DNA from: Brevibacillus borstelensis
Lineage (GTDB): Bacteria > Bacillota > Bacilli > Brevibacillales > Brevibacillaceae
Assembly (NCBI RefSeq): GCF_003710865.1
Contig: NZ_RHHO01000037.1
Coordinates: forward strand, 124,001-188,000
DNA: 64,000 bases
Direction of reading: 5' to 3'
Translations under genes and position numbers: made by a program
The notes under the pieces: generated by a model
The model's database searches: none
What the model saw: the letters and a program-made list of their open reading frames with translations, nothing else
What the model was told of the DNA's origin: nothing
Shown here: positions 7,654-16,561 of the stretch, piece by piece
Numbering within the stretch: position 1 is the stretch's first letter
Layout: each line of letters opens with the position of its first letter

Positions 7654-8432
7654 TTCGCGTCGTGGATGTGTGGAAGTCATACAACGGCAAGTCCGTGCTG
7701 CAGGACATCGCCTTTGAAGTGAAGCCGGGCGAGTTTTTCGGGATTATCGGTCCAAACGGGAGCGGCAAGTCTACCCTTCTAAAGCTTCTGTCTGCCGTGG
7801 AGGCGGCTGATCGCGGACAAATCTGGCTGAGGGGAAAACAGGCCGAAGCGCATCAGCGCAAGGACTTGGCTGCGTGGCTGGCTGTCCTGCAGCAGGAGCC
7901 GTTGCCCTCTATCGGGTTCAGTGTGAGAGAGGTCGTGGAAATGGGCAGGTTTCCGTATCAAAGCTGGCTTGGGACGGAACGGGGAGACTCGGCTCCGCTG
8001 ATTGATGGCATTTTGCAGACGCTGGGTCTGACGGAATTGCAGCATCGGACATTGGAAAAATTGAGCGGCGGGGAAAAACAGCGCGTCGGACTGGCCAAGG
8101 TGATGGCTCAAGAGCCAGAGCTGCTGCTGCTGGATGAGCCGACCACCTTCCTGGATATCGGCTATCAAATCCAGTTGATGGACACCGTTCACCGTTGGCA
8201 AAGGGCGGAGCAGGCAACAGTAGTTGCGGTACTGCATGATCTGAATCTGGCTTCTCTGTACTGTGACCGGATTCTCCTGCTGGACAAGGGACGGCAGATC
8301 GGGGTAGGAAAACCCGGCGAGCTGCTTCGCGAGGACTTGATTTATGAGGTTTACGGGATCAGACCTATCATTCTCGACCACCCGTTCCATCATTTGCCCC
8401 AGATGCTGCTCCGATCTGCAAAAGATTCATAA
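7650..8432 (+). CDS. btuD: Cobalamin-type ABC transporter ATPase
   Basis: A 260-residue ABC ATPase. Walker A is GPNGSGKSTLL near residue 37, the signature is LSGGEKQRVGLA near 138, Walker B is LLLLDEPTTFLD near 158, and the switch histidine lies in AVLHDLNLA. It is closest in style to BtuD/FepC ATPases of metal-chelate importers. I chose TTG 7650, which overlaps the permease stop codon (TTGA) and follows a GGAAAGGAGGGAG ribosome site; the frame stays open further upstream but only inside btuC. It acts at the cytoplasmic face with the btuC product. Confidence 0.9.
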   Translation: MIRVVDVWKSYNGKSVLQDIAFEVKPGEFFGIIGPNGSGKSTLLKLLSAVEAADRGQIWLRGKQAEAHQRKDLAAWLAVLQQEPLPSIGFSVREVVEMGRFPYQSWLGTERGDSAPLIDGILQTLGLTELQHRTLEKLSGGEKQRVGLAKVMAQEPELLLLDEPTTFLDIGYQIQLMDTVHRWQRAEQATVVAVLHDLNLASLYCDRILLLDKGRQIGVGKPGELLREDLIYEVYGIRPIILDHPFHHLPQMLLRSAKDS

Positions 8433-8474
8433 ATCGAGCCGGCGTCTGCTTTTTTCAGACAAGGAGGCTGTACG

Positions 8475-9056
8475 ATGATTTCGTTGATAACCGGAGGCGT
8501 CAGAAGCGGAAAGAGCAGGTTTGCGGTGAGCTATGCAGCCCATCTGGGGCAGAGTGCGTTGTACGTAGCAACCGCCACGATTGGCGATGAAGAGATGCGT
8601 CAGAGGATTGAGCAGCATCGGGCGGAGAGAGCGCGCTCAGCATTTCCGTGGCTGACAGTGGAAGAGCCGTTCGATTTGTGCGGCCTTTTGGACAAATGGA
8701 AGGGCGAGCCTCCTATTATTAACCGGGAAACAGTGATACTCGTAGATTGTCTGACGCTTTGGCTGTCAAATTGGCTGCTTCGGTATGAGCACGAACGGCC
8801 GGTGGAAAACGTCACTCGCCTGATCGGAGAATTGACGGACACAGTAAAGACCTTCCCCGGTACGGTCTTGCTCGTGTCCAATGAGGTAGGGTACGGCGTC
8901 GTCCCGGACCATTTGCTGGGGAGACAGTTTCGAGATTTGGCGGGTATTCTTAATCAGCAGGTAGCCAGCATCAGTGACCAAGTATTTTTGGTCACAGCAG
9001 GAATCCCGATCGAGATAAAAAGCCGGGCGTATCGCTTCGATACGGGCTGTCAATAG
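8475..9056 (+). CDS. cobU: Adenosylcobinamide kinase / adenosylcobinamide-phosphate guanylyltransferase
   Basis: A 193-residue CobU. The P-loop is TGGVRSGKSRFAV near residue 6, followed by the ATATIGDEEM segment, the HRAERARSAFPWLTVEEP block near residue 50, and VDCLTLWLSNWL near 92, all typical of the family. It phosphorylates and then GMP-activates adenosylcobinamide, so it lets the cell rebuild cobalamin from imported cobinamide. It follows the importer by 42 bases with its own AAGGAGG site and ends the module; a terminator follows. CobS, CobC and CbiB partners are not in the window. Confidence 0.95.
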   Translation: MISLITGGVRSGKSRFAVSYAAHLGQSALYVATATIGDEEMRQRIEQHRAERARSAFPWLTVEEPFDLCGLLDKWKGEPPIINRETVILVDCLTLWLSNWLLRYEHERPVENVTRLIGELTDTVKTFPGTVLLVSNEVGYGVVPDHLLGRQFRDLAGILNQQVASISDQVFLVTAGIPIEIKSRAYRFDTGCQ

Positions 9057-9095
9057 CCACCATTTAGATGGAGCGGCATGTATTTTTTGAAGGCG

Positions 9096-9130
9096 AAAGG
9101 CCTACCTAAAAAAAACGGGTAGGCCTTTTT
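9096..9130 (+). terminator. Rho-independent terminator after cobU
   Basis: AAAGGCCTACC (9096-9106) pairs with GGTAGGCCTTT (9118-9128) over an A-rich loop, followed by T residues. It ends the eut-btu-cobU side; its shape may also serve the convergent ydjO-like gene. Confidence 0.85.
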
Positions 9131-9138
9131 CCTGTACC

Positions 9139-9333
9139 TTATTTGAACACGTTCCAGGTAAGCGGAGGAAGCATTCTCATATCTCTCATCATCGAGGAAC
9201 TGCAGATGGGGCAGGTCGGCTCTTTTTCAAAGGTTAGATTTTCCCTCATCCAGCAAGAGCAATCATCCTTGCTGCAGGTCCAAATGGCCGTTTCCTCTTC
9301 CACCACGGGCTCCTGATTTCTTTTTGAATACAA
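9139..9333 (-). CDS. YdjO-family small zinc-ribbon protein
   Basis: A 64-residue protein with two CxxC-like pairs: WTCSKDDCSCWMR near residue 18 and CPICSSSM near residue 41, giving a four-cysteine zinc-ribbon pattern. The opening YSKRNQEP and overall layout match YdjO of B. subtilis, a small cold-inducible protein of unknown function. I chose TTG at 9333 because it lies 7 bases after GGAGGTG on the minus strand and matches the family start; an in-frame ATG at 9384 would add 17 unrelated residues. It is a single-gene unit, convergent with cobU. Confidence 0.8.
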   Translation of the reverse strand: MYSKRNQEPVVEEETAIWTCSKDDCSCWMRENLTFEKEPTCPICSSSMMRDMRMLPPLTWNVFK

Positions 9334-9483
9334 CTGCAAACACCTCCAGCTTGTTTCCGTAGCAATGCAGCTTGAAACACTCATTTTCCGGTCGATTTCT
9401 AATCTTTCTTCGGTGGTGTTCTAGTACTCCCTATACTATATGACAATCTCTGTATTTTATTCAGGAAAAATAGTAAATACAGC

Positions 9484-9553
9484 GTGGTTCACTTCGGCGG
9501 AAAGCTTGCATAAACTGCAATAGTTATCGTACGGCGTAAATTCGGAGAACCAC
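9484..9553 (+). ncRNA. Candidate structured leader upstream of the inositol-phosphate synthase gene
   Basis: GTGGTTC (9484-9490) is exactly complementary to GAACCAC (9547-9553), and inside lies a small hairpin TTGCA/TGCAA (9506-9510 with 9516-9520). The element ends about 18 bases before the ribosome site at 9571-9577. I do not recognise it as a known riboswitch class. It may be a regulatory 5' UTR or simply an operator dyad. Confidence 0.35.
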
Positions 9554-9585
9554 ATGGATGGTTGAGAAATAAGGGAGGAATGAAC

Positions 9586-10680
9586 GTGCCTGGAATAAAA
9601 GTCGCGATAGTCGGGGTCGGAAACTGTGCCTCCGCTCTGTTGCAGGGGATCACCTATTACAAGCACAGGAGCAACGGAGAAGATGAGGGGTTGATCCACC
9701 GCTCGATCGGCGGGTATCTCCCTGGAGATATAGAGGTTGTCGCAGCATTTGATGTCGATAGTCGCAAGGTGGGAAAACCTCTGCACGAAGCTGTTTTCGC
9801 TCCTCCCAACTGCACCAATGTGTTTGTGCGAGAAATCGACCAATCACCCGTTATGGTCAAAATGGGCCATCTCCTCGACGGCATGTCTCAGCACATGCAC
9901 ATGTACCCGGTGGAAAAACGGTTTCACTTGTCAAACGAGCCCGCGTGTGATGTTGTCGAGGAACTGAAATCCAGCGGTGCGGAGATGGTCATCAACTTTC
10001 TTCCGGTCGGGAGTTTGGAAGCCAGCAAATTCTATGCAGAGGCAGCGCTTGAGGCAGGTGCAGGTTTTATCAACTGTATACCAGTCTTTATCGGATCGGA
10101 CCCTGTTTGGGTGGAGAAATTTGAAAAAGCCGGGCTTCCGATTATTGGCGATGATATCAAGTCCCAGGTAGGGGCCACCATTATCCATCGCGTCCTGACG
10201 AGGCTTTTTGCCGAACGAGGTGTCAAGATTGACCATACGTACCAAATCAATATCGGAGGCAACACCGACTTTTTAAATATGCTAAATCGCGATCGGGTGA
10301 CAATGAAACGAGTGTCAAAAACCGAAGCGGTCCAATCCCAATTGGAAACGCCTCTCCATGAGGAAGATATCTATATCGGTCCCAGCGACTATATAAGCTG
10401 GCTTCAGGATAATAAAGTCTGTTATGTCCGGATGGAAGGAACCCAGTTCGGGGGAAACAAAATCAGTGTGGAATTGAAACTTTCGGTCGAAGATTCGCCA
10501 AACAGCGCAGGGGTTGTGATCGATCTGATCCGCTGCTGCAAACTGGCGTTAGACCGCGGGATAGCGGGGGCATTGACCTCTGTCGCCGCCTATACGATGA
10601 AACATCCGCTCGTGCAGTATACAGACGAAGCAGCCCGCAGCCTTTTGGAAGCTTTCATCGAGGGGAAAGAAGACCGTTAG
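9586..10680 (+). CDS. ino1: Inositol-3-phosphate synthase, mycobacterial type
   Basis: A 364-residue protein that turns glucose 6-phosphate into myo-inositol 3-phosphate with bound NAD. The NAD motif AIVGVGNCASALLQG opens the protein. The rest follows the actinobacterial/archaeal Ino1 pattern closely, including VAAFDVDSRKVGKPL near residue 50, FLPVGSLEASKFYAEAALEA near 135, PVFIGSDPVW, the lysine-bearing GDDIKSQVGAT near 190, and NIGGNTDFLNMLNRDR near 220. I chose GTG 9586: the ATG at 9580 lies only two bases after the GGGAGG site, while GTG is at normal distance. Such enzymes are uncommon in Bacillales. It stands immediately before the glycan genes and is followed by its own terminator. Confidence 0.92.
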   Translation: MPGIKVAIVGVGNCASALLQGITYYKHRSNGEDEGLIHRSIGGYLPGDIEVVAAFDVDSRKVGKPLHEAVFAPPNCTNVFVREIDQSPVMVKMGHLLDGMSQHMHMYPVEKRFHLSNEPACDVVEELKSSGAEMVINFLPVGSLEASKFYAEAALEAGAGFINCIPVFIGSDPVWVEKFEKAGLPIIGDDIKSQVGATIIHRVLTRLFAERGVKIDHTYQINIGGNTDFLNMLNRDRVTMKRVSKTEAVQSQLETPLHEEDIYIGPSDYISWLQDNKVCYVRMEGTQFGGNKISVELKLSVEDSPNSAGVVIDLIRCCKLALDRGIAGALTSVAAYTMKHPLVQYTDEAARSLLEAFIEGKEDR

Positions 10681-10682
10681 TG

Positions 10683-10719
10683 AAAATGCCTCTCCAGCCA
10701 ATTACCGGAGGGGCATTTT
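10683..10719 (+). terminator. Rho-independent terminator after ino1
   Basis: AAAATGCC pairs with GGCATTTT and CTCC with GGAG across a one-base mismatch, leaving an 11-base loop, with TTTTGATT after it. Confidence 0.75.
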
Positions 10720-10946
10720 GATTGATGCAGACAAAGGACAGTCGCCGTTTCCAATCCGGAGCAGGCTTAATATGATGAAAAAGATAACAGGGAATCACGC
10801 AAGACTTTTGCCTACAGTCAGGTGTGCCATTACGTGCCAACTATAGGTGTCACGATTCTGGACGGGCAGTTGGCATTTATACAAGAGCGCTGGCAAGTGA
10901 AAACAGGAAGGCAAAGCGGTGTTTTCGGGGAAGGAGGAGGAGATCC

Positions 10947-11696
10947 GTGAAAGGCATGATACTCGCTGGAGGAAAAGGAACCCGGCTGTACCCGCTAACG
11001 AATGTTGTCAATAAACATTTACTGCCGGTCGGAACATTCCCTATGATCTTCCATCCCATCTACAAATTAAGGCAAGCGGGTATCACCGACATCTTGATCA
11101 TTACGGGAAAAGAAGATTTGGGCTATTTTTCGCGGCTTCTCGGGAGCGGCAACGAGTTTCAGGTCCGTTTCACCTACCGTGTTCAAGACCGGCCGGGTGG
11201 CATAGCGGAAGCAGTCAGCCTGGGAAAAGAATTCGTGGGCGATTCCCCCTTTGTCGTCCATCTCGGTGACAACCTGTTTCAAGCCGAGTTGGCCCCTTTT
11301 ATCCATCAATTTGCCAAGGGGCGGGAAAAAGCGCACCTCCTGTTGGCGGAAGTAGCTGATCCCCAACATTTTGGCGTTGCAGAATTCGAGGGACAGCGTT
11401 TAATAGCGATCGAAGAAAAGCCGGTCAACCCGAAATCTCCATTTGCGGTAACCGGCATTTACATGTACCGACCAGACGTATTTGACATCATCGAGAAAAT
11501 CCATCCCTCCTCGAAAGGAGAGCTGGAAATAACAGATGTGAATAACCTCTTTATTTCCGCGGGAGAAGCTACCTATCATATCTTGCCCGGCTGGTGGGAG
11601 GACGCAGGGACGCTGCAGTCCTATCACCGTGTGAATCAACGGCTCCAATCCGTGAACCTTTTTTCCAGCTCCAGCACCAGGCCCTTTAATGAATAG
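10947..11696 (+). CDS. rmlA: Nucleotidyltransferase, glucose-1-phosphate thymidylyltransferase type (SpsI-like)
   Basis: A 249-residue sugar-nucleotidyltransferase. The nucleotide signature LAGGKGTRLYPLT lies at residues 5-17; the catalytic and metal-site segments VVHLGDN near 107 and AIEEKP near 153 are present. It should make dTDP-glucose, the precursor of dTDP-rhamnose, for the RmlB, RmlC and RmlD enzymes encoded 10 kb downstream. Its length matches the short SpsI subclass of B. subtilis rather than the 290-residue RmlA. I chose GTG 10947, 6 bases after GGAGGAGG. The last 20 codons overlap the 3' end of the convergent glycosyltransferase gene by 61 bases, so the C-terminus is probably not conserved. 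Confidence 0.88.
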   Translation: MKGMILAGGKGTRLYPLTNVVNKHLLPVGTFPMIFHPIYKLRQAGITDILIITGKEDLGYFSRLLGSGNEFQVRFTYRVQDRPGGIAEAVSLGKEFVGDSPFVVHLGDNLFQAELAPFIHQFAKGREKAHLLLAEVADPQHFGVAEFEGQRLIAIEEKPVNPKSPFAVTGIYMYRPDVFDIIEKIHPSSKGELEITDVNNLFISAGEATYHILPGWWEDAGTLQSYHRVNQRLQSVNLFSSSSTRPFNE

Positions 11697-12676
11697 TGGA
11701 CAAATGCTCTTTCTCTCGCATACGTGCTCATTCTCTGCCACTCGATGGGATCGCTCAAGAGCGTAGTCACCGTATCCGCGAATGTCTGATAGAAGCATGA
11801 ATCATAATCAGGCAATGTATAAATCAATTTCCCGGTCTTGCCGTCTTGGACTGTAGTGGAAAGGGCGCCCTGATTGGTCGCGATGGTCGGTGTTCCTGCT
11901 GCCTGGCACTCCATGGAAGCCAAGCAAAACATCTCATAGGGACCGTCGCAGGGGTATATATGAATCATGCTTGTTTTTTGCTCATGGACCAATTGCTGCT
12001 GCGAGACTTTTCCCAAATAGGTAACGCCCTCCATTCCCTTAAACAATTCGCGATACGGTTCTGTTTCAGGCTTGAATCCCCATAAGCTGTAATCCATGGT
12101 GATGACGAGCGATACATCAGGTATCTTTTTTTTGATCAGGGAAAAAATCTGCGGAACATGCCTCAATCCGCGGTCAGGAGCTGAACAGAATATGAGTTTG
12201 TTTTTTGTTTTCGGGAGGCAATCCCAGTAGTCTTCTGTCTGTATCCCGAGGCGGGCCTCGTATATCTTGCTTTTGTCGATGTGAAAAATATTGCTCATCA
12301 TTTTCGTATGGAATGGACTGATGGTGATGACTTTGTCAATAAAGGGAAGGTCTTTTTCGACCGTATTGTCACCGGGATCGATGCACCAGTGAAGCTTGCA
12401 TGCCGCATTTACTCCGCTACTGGGCAATGCGCATCTGTAACTGACAAACACATCCCAGAATTGGTCGCTCCTATACGTTTGATAGTTGCGGTAGGTGACG
12501 CCGTTGTATCGGCCCTCTTTGGTTGTGCTGTTGAAAACAGTCACCTCGTGGCGCTTTGCCAGTTCTCTAGTCATTCTGATAAGCGTCGATTGAGATCCAC
12601 CGACCCCTTTATTTTCAAGATCATTGTCGTTCCAATCAAATGACGAATCGTAATAAAACGCAATTTGCATAGACAT
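11636..12676 (-). CDS. Glycosyltransferase, GT4-like (GT-B fold)
   Basis: A 346-residue cytoplasmic glycosyltransferase. The N-terminal half has the loop GVGGSQSTLIRMTRELAK typical of GT4 enzymes, where the glycine-rich stretch contacts the acceptor or nucleotide. The C-terminal half carries CSAPDRGLRHVPQIF and the E-x7-E motif (YEMFCLASMECQAAG) that binds the donor. I chose ATG 12676, 6 bases after AAGAGG on the minus strand. Substrates cannot be told from sequence; the surrounding genes suggest a deoxyhexose or hexose donor. The 3' end runs 61 bases into the rmlA-like gene on the other strand. Confidence 0.85.
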   Translation of the reverse strand: MSMQIAFYYDSSFDWNDNDLENKGVGGSQSTLIRMTRELAKRHEVTVFNSTTKEGRYNGVTYRNYQTYRSDQFWDVFVSYRCALPSSGVNAACKLHWCIDPGDNTVEKDLPFIDKVITISPFHTKMMSNIFHIDKSKIYEARLGIQTEDYWDCLPKTKNKLIFCSAPDRGLRHVPQIFSLIKKKIPDVSLVITMDYSLWGFKPETEPYRELFKGMEGVTYLGKVSQQQLVHEQKTSMIHIYPCDGPYEMFCLASMECQAAGTPTIATNQGALSTTVQDGKTGKLIYTLPDYDSCFYQTFADTVTTLLSDPIEWQRMSTYARERAFVHYSLKGLVLELEKRFTDWSR

Positions 12677-12941
12677 CACGATCCTCTTACTCATTGTTTT
12701 GCCGCTTCTAACAGCATATGAAAGGAGCTAGTACGCTTTTCCAACAGTTTCTGACGATTGTAGGGGCGAAGAAGTCCCGTTCGTCATAAATTGCGGGTGT
12801 GTGGAATATTTCAATACCAATGCTGCAACCTGCATGAGTTCTGTCCCTTCATGGGGGACCGTACATCAAAGGGGATCATGCCAGCCCAGAACACCGCCAG
12901 CATGGCCCAAATAATTTGACTGAGGATCAGGGAGGAACACG

Positions 12942-13901
12942 ATGCCAAAAGCTCTAATCACCGGAATCACCGGATTTGCCGGAAGCCACCTCGCAGAATG
13001 GTTGTTAGCGAACAAAAAGGATATGGAAGTATACGGTACCTATCGACTCAGGAGCAGAATGGATCACATCAAGCATATCCAGGATGACATCCATATGGTC
13101 GAATGTGAGTTGAAAGACCCGCGTTCCGTTGATGAGATGATCAAAGCGGTTAAACCCGATTACATTTTTCATCTGGCCGCTCAAAGTTTTGTACCGACGT
13201 CATGGAATGCACCGGCGGAAACGTTAATCGTCAATCAAATTGGTCAAGTGAACCTTTTTGAGGCTATACTAAAGCATCAACTGGATTGCACCGTTCAAAT
13301 CGCTTGTTCCAGTGAAGAGTACGGGCAAGTATATGCGCATGAAGTCCCGATTAAGGAGGATAACCCGCTCCGTCCGCTAAGCCCTTATGCCGTAAGCAAA
13401 GTAGGGCAGGATTATTTGGGCTATCAGTATTACCAGAGCTACGGTCTCAAAACGATACGTACCCGAACCTTCAATCATACAGGCCCGCGTCGAGGCGAAG
13501 CGTTTGTGACTTCCAACTTTGCCAAGCAAATTGCAGAGATCGAGAAGGGGATCAAACCTCCTGTTCTGTACGTTGGCAATCTTCAGGCGAAAAGGGACTT
13601 CACGGATGTCAGAGATGTCGTCAGAGCCTACTGGCTGGCCGTGGAAAAAGGTGTCCCGGGCGAGGTGTACAACATCGCGTCGGGAGTTACCTACACGATT
13701 GAGGAAATGTTGAATAAGCTTCTTTCACTGAGCCAGGCAGCCATTACCATTACGCCAGACCCAAGCAGAATGAGGCCATCTGACGTTGAAATCCTGCTTG
13801 GGAATTACGACAAGTTTCATCAACAAACGGGATGGAAACCGGAAATTCCTTTTGAGCAAACCTTGAAAGATCTGCTCGATTACTGGCGTGCCCGCGTATG
13901 A
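12942..13901 (+). CDS. SDR-family GDP-sugar enzyme (GDP-4-keto-6-deoxymannose reductase / GDP-mannose dehydratase type)
   Basis: A 319-residue extended short-chain dehydrogenase. The NAD(P) motif GITGFAGSHLAEW is at residues 8-20, the active-site serine region is CSSEEYG near 127, and the YxxxK pair is YAVSK near 155. Segments RTFNHTGPRRG, VGNLQAKRDFTDVRDVVRAY and TGWKPEIPFEQTL resemble both the RMD reductase and the GMD dehydratase families; length and the SSEEYG motif lean to RMD, which makes GDP-D-rhamnose. Only one such gene is seen, so either it does both steps or its partner lies elsewhere. It pairs logically with ManC at 34684. Confidence 0.8.
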   Translation: MPKALITGITGFAGSHLAEWLLANKKDMEVYGTYRLRSRMDHIKHIQDDIHMVECELKDPRSVDEMIKAVKPDYIFHLAAQSFVPTSWNAPAETLIVNQIGQVNLFEAILKHQLDCTVQIACSSEEYGQVYAHEVPIKEDNPLRPLSPYAVSKVGQDYLGYQYYQSYGLKTIRTRTFNHTGPRRGEAFVTSNFAKQIAEIEKGIKPPVLYVGNLQAKRDFTDVRDVVRAYWLAVEKGVPGEVYNIASGVTYTIEEMLNKLLSLSQAAITITPDPSRMRPSDVEILLGNYDKFHQQTGWKPEIPFEQTLKDLLDYWRARV

Positions 13902-13944
13902 CCGCGAAATGCTGATCGAAAAATTGGATGGGAAAACGGAAGTA

Positions 13945-13972
13945 GGGGGGGAGAATTTCCCTCTCTTTTTTT
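13945..13972 (+). terminator. Rho-independent terminator after the GDP-sugar SDR gene
   Basis: GGGGGGGA (13945-13952) pairs with TCCCTCTC (13958-13965), two of the eight pairs being G-U, followed by seven T residues. Confidence 0.75.
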
Positions 13973-14105
13973 GTTGATAGGCGGATGAGAAGCGACAGGG
14001 ACATCAGGAGCGACAGGGCTTGTGCCCTCAAAAGGAACAATCGCCCCGCAAAAACTTACCTGGTTCGTTTCCGCCTGCTGATCAAAGCCGAGAGCATCGG
14101 GATGC

Positions 14106-14132
14106 AAAAAAACCGCCTCTGAAAAGGCGGTT
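14106..14132 (-). terminator. Rho-independent terminator for the minus-strand glycosyltransferase operon
   Basis: AACCGCCT (14111-14118) pairs exactly with AGGCGGTT (14125-14132). On the minus strand the stem is followed by a run of seven T residues. Confidence 0.85.
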
Positions 14133-14282
14133 CCGCACAACAAGCATCGTCAGTTTCACTTTGGTTCTCCCGCCTATTTGCAATAAAGCGGCGATGGTTG
14201 ATGCATCCAAACGGGTTTACTGTTCGGCGGGGACCGGGGTCCTTCTGCTTATACCAACTACCTGCTTGGGGCCTTGCTATAT

Positions 14283-16523
14283 TCAGGAGGAGGCTTCAAT
14301 CGCTTTGTTCAGTTGTTCGATATACTGTTCGACAGAATGGCACCTCGATACGTACTCTTTGGCTTTCCGTGACATCCCTTGGCGGAGGTCTGGGTCTTGA
14401 TAGAGCTTCAGCATTGCGGCAAACAGTGGCTGGTCGTCAGGCAGGGGCGACGGTACCTTGAGGACCACCTCGTCGGAAATCTCGCGAAAGGATCCGATAT
14501 CGGAGACGATCGACGGAATCCCCAGGCTTAGCGTATCCAGCAATGTAGCGGAGGACTCGCCGCAAGTAGGATAGCGCAAATTGATGACGGCATCTGCTTG
14601 GGATAACTGCTGATAGTACTCCTCATTTGGCAAGTAACCGAGGAAGGTCACGTGAGATTGCAGTTTGAGCGATGTGACCAGACTTTTCAAGGTATTGGCG
14701 TAATCGGAGTCAAAGCTTCCGACAATTCGGTATTCTACGTTGTCATGCCCTTTGCTCACAAGCATTTTGATGCAGCGGATAGCTGACTCCAGACGCTTGT
14801 GCGGGCCGGAAAAGCCGAAACTGGCAAAAACGAACCGGTTGTTGCGATTCTTTGGCGATTGGAAAGGCATACTGGCGGGGAGACGGGCCATAATTACGGA
14901 TTCGACCCCGTCATTGACCAGAGCGTCGTAACAATAGCGATTATGGACCACGACCGACTTTGCTCCGTTTATATAAAACTTATTGATGATATGATCAAAT
15001 TGACTTCCCATGTTTCCGCTCAGGACAGCACGGAGCAGGGAATCGTCACCGTCTTTTGCTTCTTCTTTGATCATGGTGAGGTAAGTGTCCAGATCATTTT
15101 TATCAAGCGCCCACCACTGGCCGAGCCCGTGCAAATTCAGGTCGTGAAGCACGACCACCCCATGGTATTTCCTCAGATACGGGATGATATACGCATGGTA
15201 AAAACTGTTTCCCATCTGATACAAAATCGCATCGTATTCATCCGCTTTTTCCGGGAACATGCGATGATGATAAACATTTGCTGTACGTGCAGTATCTGAA
15301 AGCTCGGGTGTGTAGCCATCGTCGATATACAGATCGCAATCGTAGTTTTTCAGCAGGGATGGAAGGATACTTGCCATATAATTGGCGATTCCGGAGTGAA
15401 TCGGTGGGAGAGGTGAAAAGATTGCGATTTTTTTACGGACAACGAGCTGGTACCCATCCATTACTTTGCGTGCAACTTCGCTCCATTGGAATTGCTCTGC
15501 TCGAACAAAGCCTTTTTTGCGGTATTCGATTTGCAGGTCCGGGCTTGTTAGCATCTTGTAGATTCCCGACGCGATTTCGTCTGTGCTGTGCGGATTGATT
15601 AGATAAGCAGCATCGCCCGCAATCTCGGCCAGCGATGAATTGTTGGAAGTGACCACAGGCACGCCGCAAGCCATCGCCTCCAGTACAGGCAAGCCGAAGC
15701 CTTCGTACAAAGAGGGAAAGGCAAACAGAGCGGCCCCATTGTAAAGCTTGACTAAATCACTGTCGGGCACATAACCGGTGATAATCAAGTCGTCGGCCGT
15801 GCCGGCATTCTGCGCGACCTTCTTCAAATGTTCGACGTCAGTAGGAGAAACATCGCAGCACAGCACGAGTTGATAGGAAAAGTGTAACGCTTGGTTTGCC
15901 TTGGCAAAGCCCTCTATCAACTTGTCTGTATTTTTTCGAAAATCCATGCCGCTTGTACACATGACATACGGCTTTCTGATGCCGTAACGGGAGTTGACCT
16001 CCATTTGGTTACAGTTAGGAATACATGTAAACTGTTCGTTCATGCCTCCCATGACTACATGGATTTTTTCAGGATCCATGCCTGCAAGCTTGACAGCATC
16101 CTGCTTGGTAGCCTCCGATATCGCAAAAATGATATCGCAGGATTTTACGAATTCCAATACATTTCGATAAAATTCGCGGTATTGCGGATTCGATAAATAG
16201 ATATGCTGGTAAATCCAAGGGATCATGTCGTAGAGAGTAGCGGCAACCCTCGTTTTTCCATACCATTCTCTGTTCATCATGGCAAAATTGGTCCATTCAA
16301 ACGGACTCAAAATATGGAACAGATCGATTTTATTTTGCCTGATAAAAAGCTGCAGTTGCTCCCTTAGCTGTTCGTGACTGACGCTCAGGTCCGGATAAAA
16401 ATAAAAAAAAGAATGGTCTCCACTTTGAAGGGCGATATGCTCCAGCAAGCTTTTGGAATATCGACCGATTCCTCTTACATTGCTCACATTTTGTGAAAAT
16501 GTCATATCGAACGCAATGTTCAC
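14283..16523 (-). CDS. Two-domain glycosyltransferase (GT4-GT4 fusion)
   Basis: A 746-residue protein made of two GT-B glycosyltransferases in tandem. Domain 1 (about 1-365) has [16 protein letters not shown], the donor-site [18 protein letters not shown] near 185, and a canonical E-x7-E motif, [20 protein letters not shown], near 280. Domain 2 starts afresh near residue 370 with [20 protein letters not shown], and has [20 protein letters not shown] near 575 and a variant motif, [15 protein letters not shown], near 665. Such fusions add two sugars in sequence on one polypeptide in S-layer, O-antigen and spore glycan loci. It lies 38 bases downstream of another glycosyltransferase gene on the same strand. 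Substrates are unknown. Confidence 0.9.
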   Translation of the reverse strand: MNIAFDMTFSQNVSNVRGIGRYSKSLLEHIALQSGDHSFFYFYPDLSVSHEQLREQLQLFIRQNKIDLFHILSPFEWTNFAMMNREWYGKTRVAATLYDMIPWIYQHIYLSNPQYREFYRNVLEFVKSCDIIFAISEATKQDAVKLAGMDPEKIHVVMGGMNEQFTCIPNCNQMEVNSRYGIRKPYVMCTSGMDFRKNTDKLIEGFAKANQALHFSYQLVLCCDVSPTDVEHLKKVAQNAGTADDLIITGYVPDSDLVKLYNGAALFAFPSLYEGFGLPVLEAMACGVPVVTSNNSSLAEIAGDAAYLINPHSTDEIASGIYKMLTSPDLQIEYRKKGFVRAEQFQWSEVARKVMDGYQLVVRKKIAIFSPLPPIHSGIANYMASILPSLLKNYDCDLYIDDGYTPELSDTARTANVYHHRMFPEKADEYDAILYQMGNSFYHAYIIPYLRKYHGVVVLHDLNLHGLGQWWALDKNDLDTYLTMIKEEAKDGDDSLLRAVLSGNMGSQFDHIINKFYINGAKSVVVHNRYCYDALVNDGVESVIMARLPASMPFQSPKNRNNRFVFASFGFSGPHKRLESAIRCIKMLVSKGHDNVEYRIVGSFDSDYANTLKSLVTSLKLQSHVTFLGYLPNEEYYQQLSQADAVINLRYPTCGESSATLLDTLSLGIPSIVSDIGSFREISDEVVLKVPSPLPDDQPLFAAMLKLYQDPDLRQGMSRKAKEYVSRCHSVEQYIEQLNKAIEASS

Positions 16524-16561
16524 CTTTGATCACTCTCTTCTGTAGAATGCAGGTTTCGTTT

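Larger units (their letters stand above)
13902..14282. other. 381-base gap between convergent genes
   Basis: It holds one terminator for each strand (listed separately). The remainder, 13973-14105 and 14133-14282, shows no open frame with a ribosome site, no repeat and no structure that I could support. Confidence 0.6.

Noticed and set aside
9421-9443. SigK-type -10 sequence on the minus strand upstream of the ydjO-like gene
   Set aside because: CATATAGTA is present, but no AC lies at the required distance and the start codon is about 90 bases away, so it may be chance.
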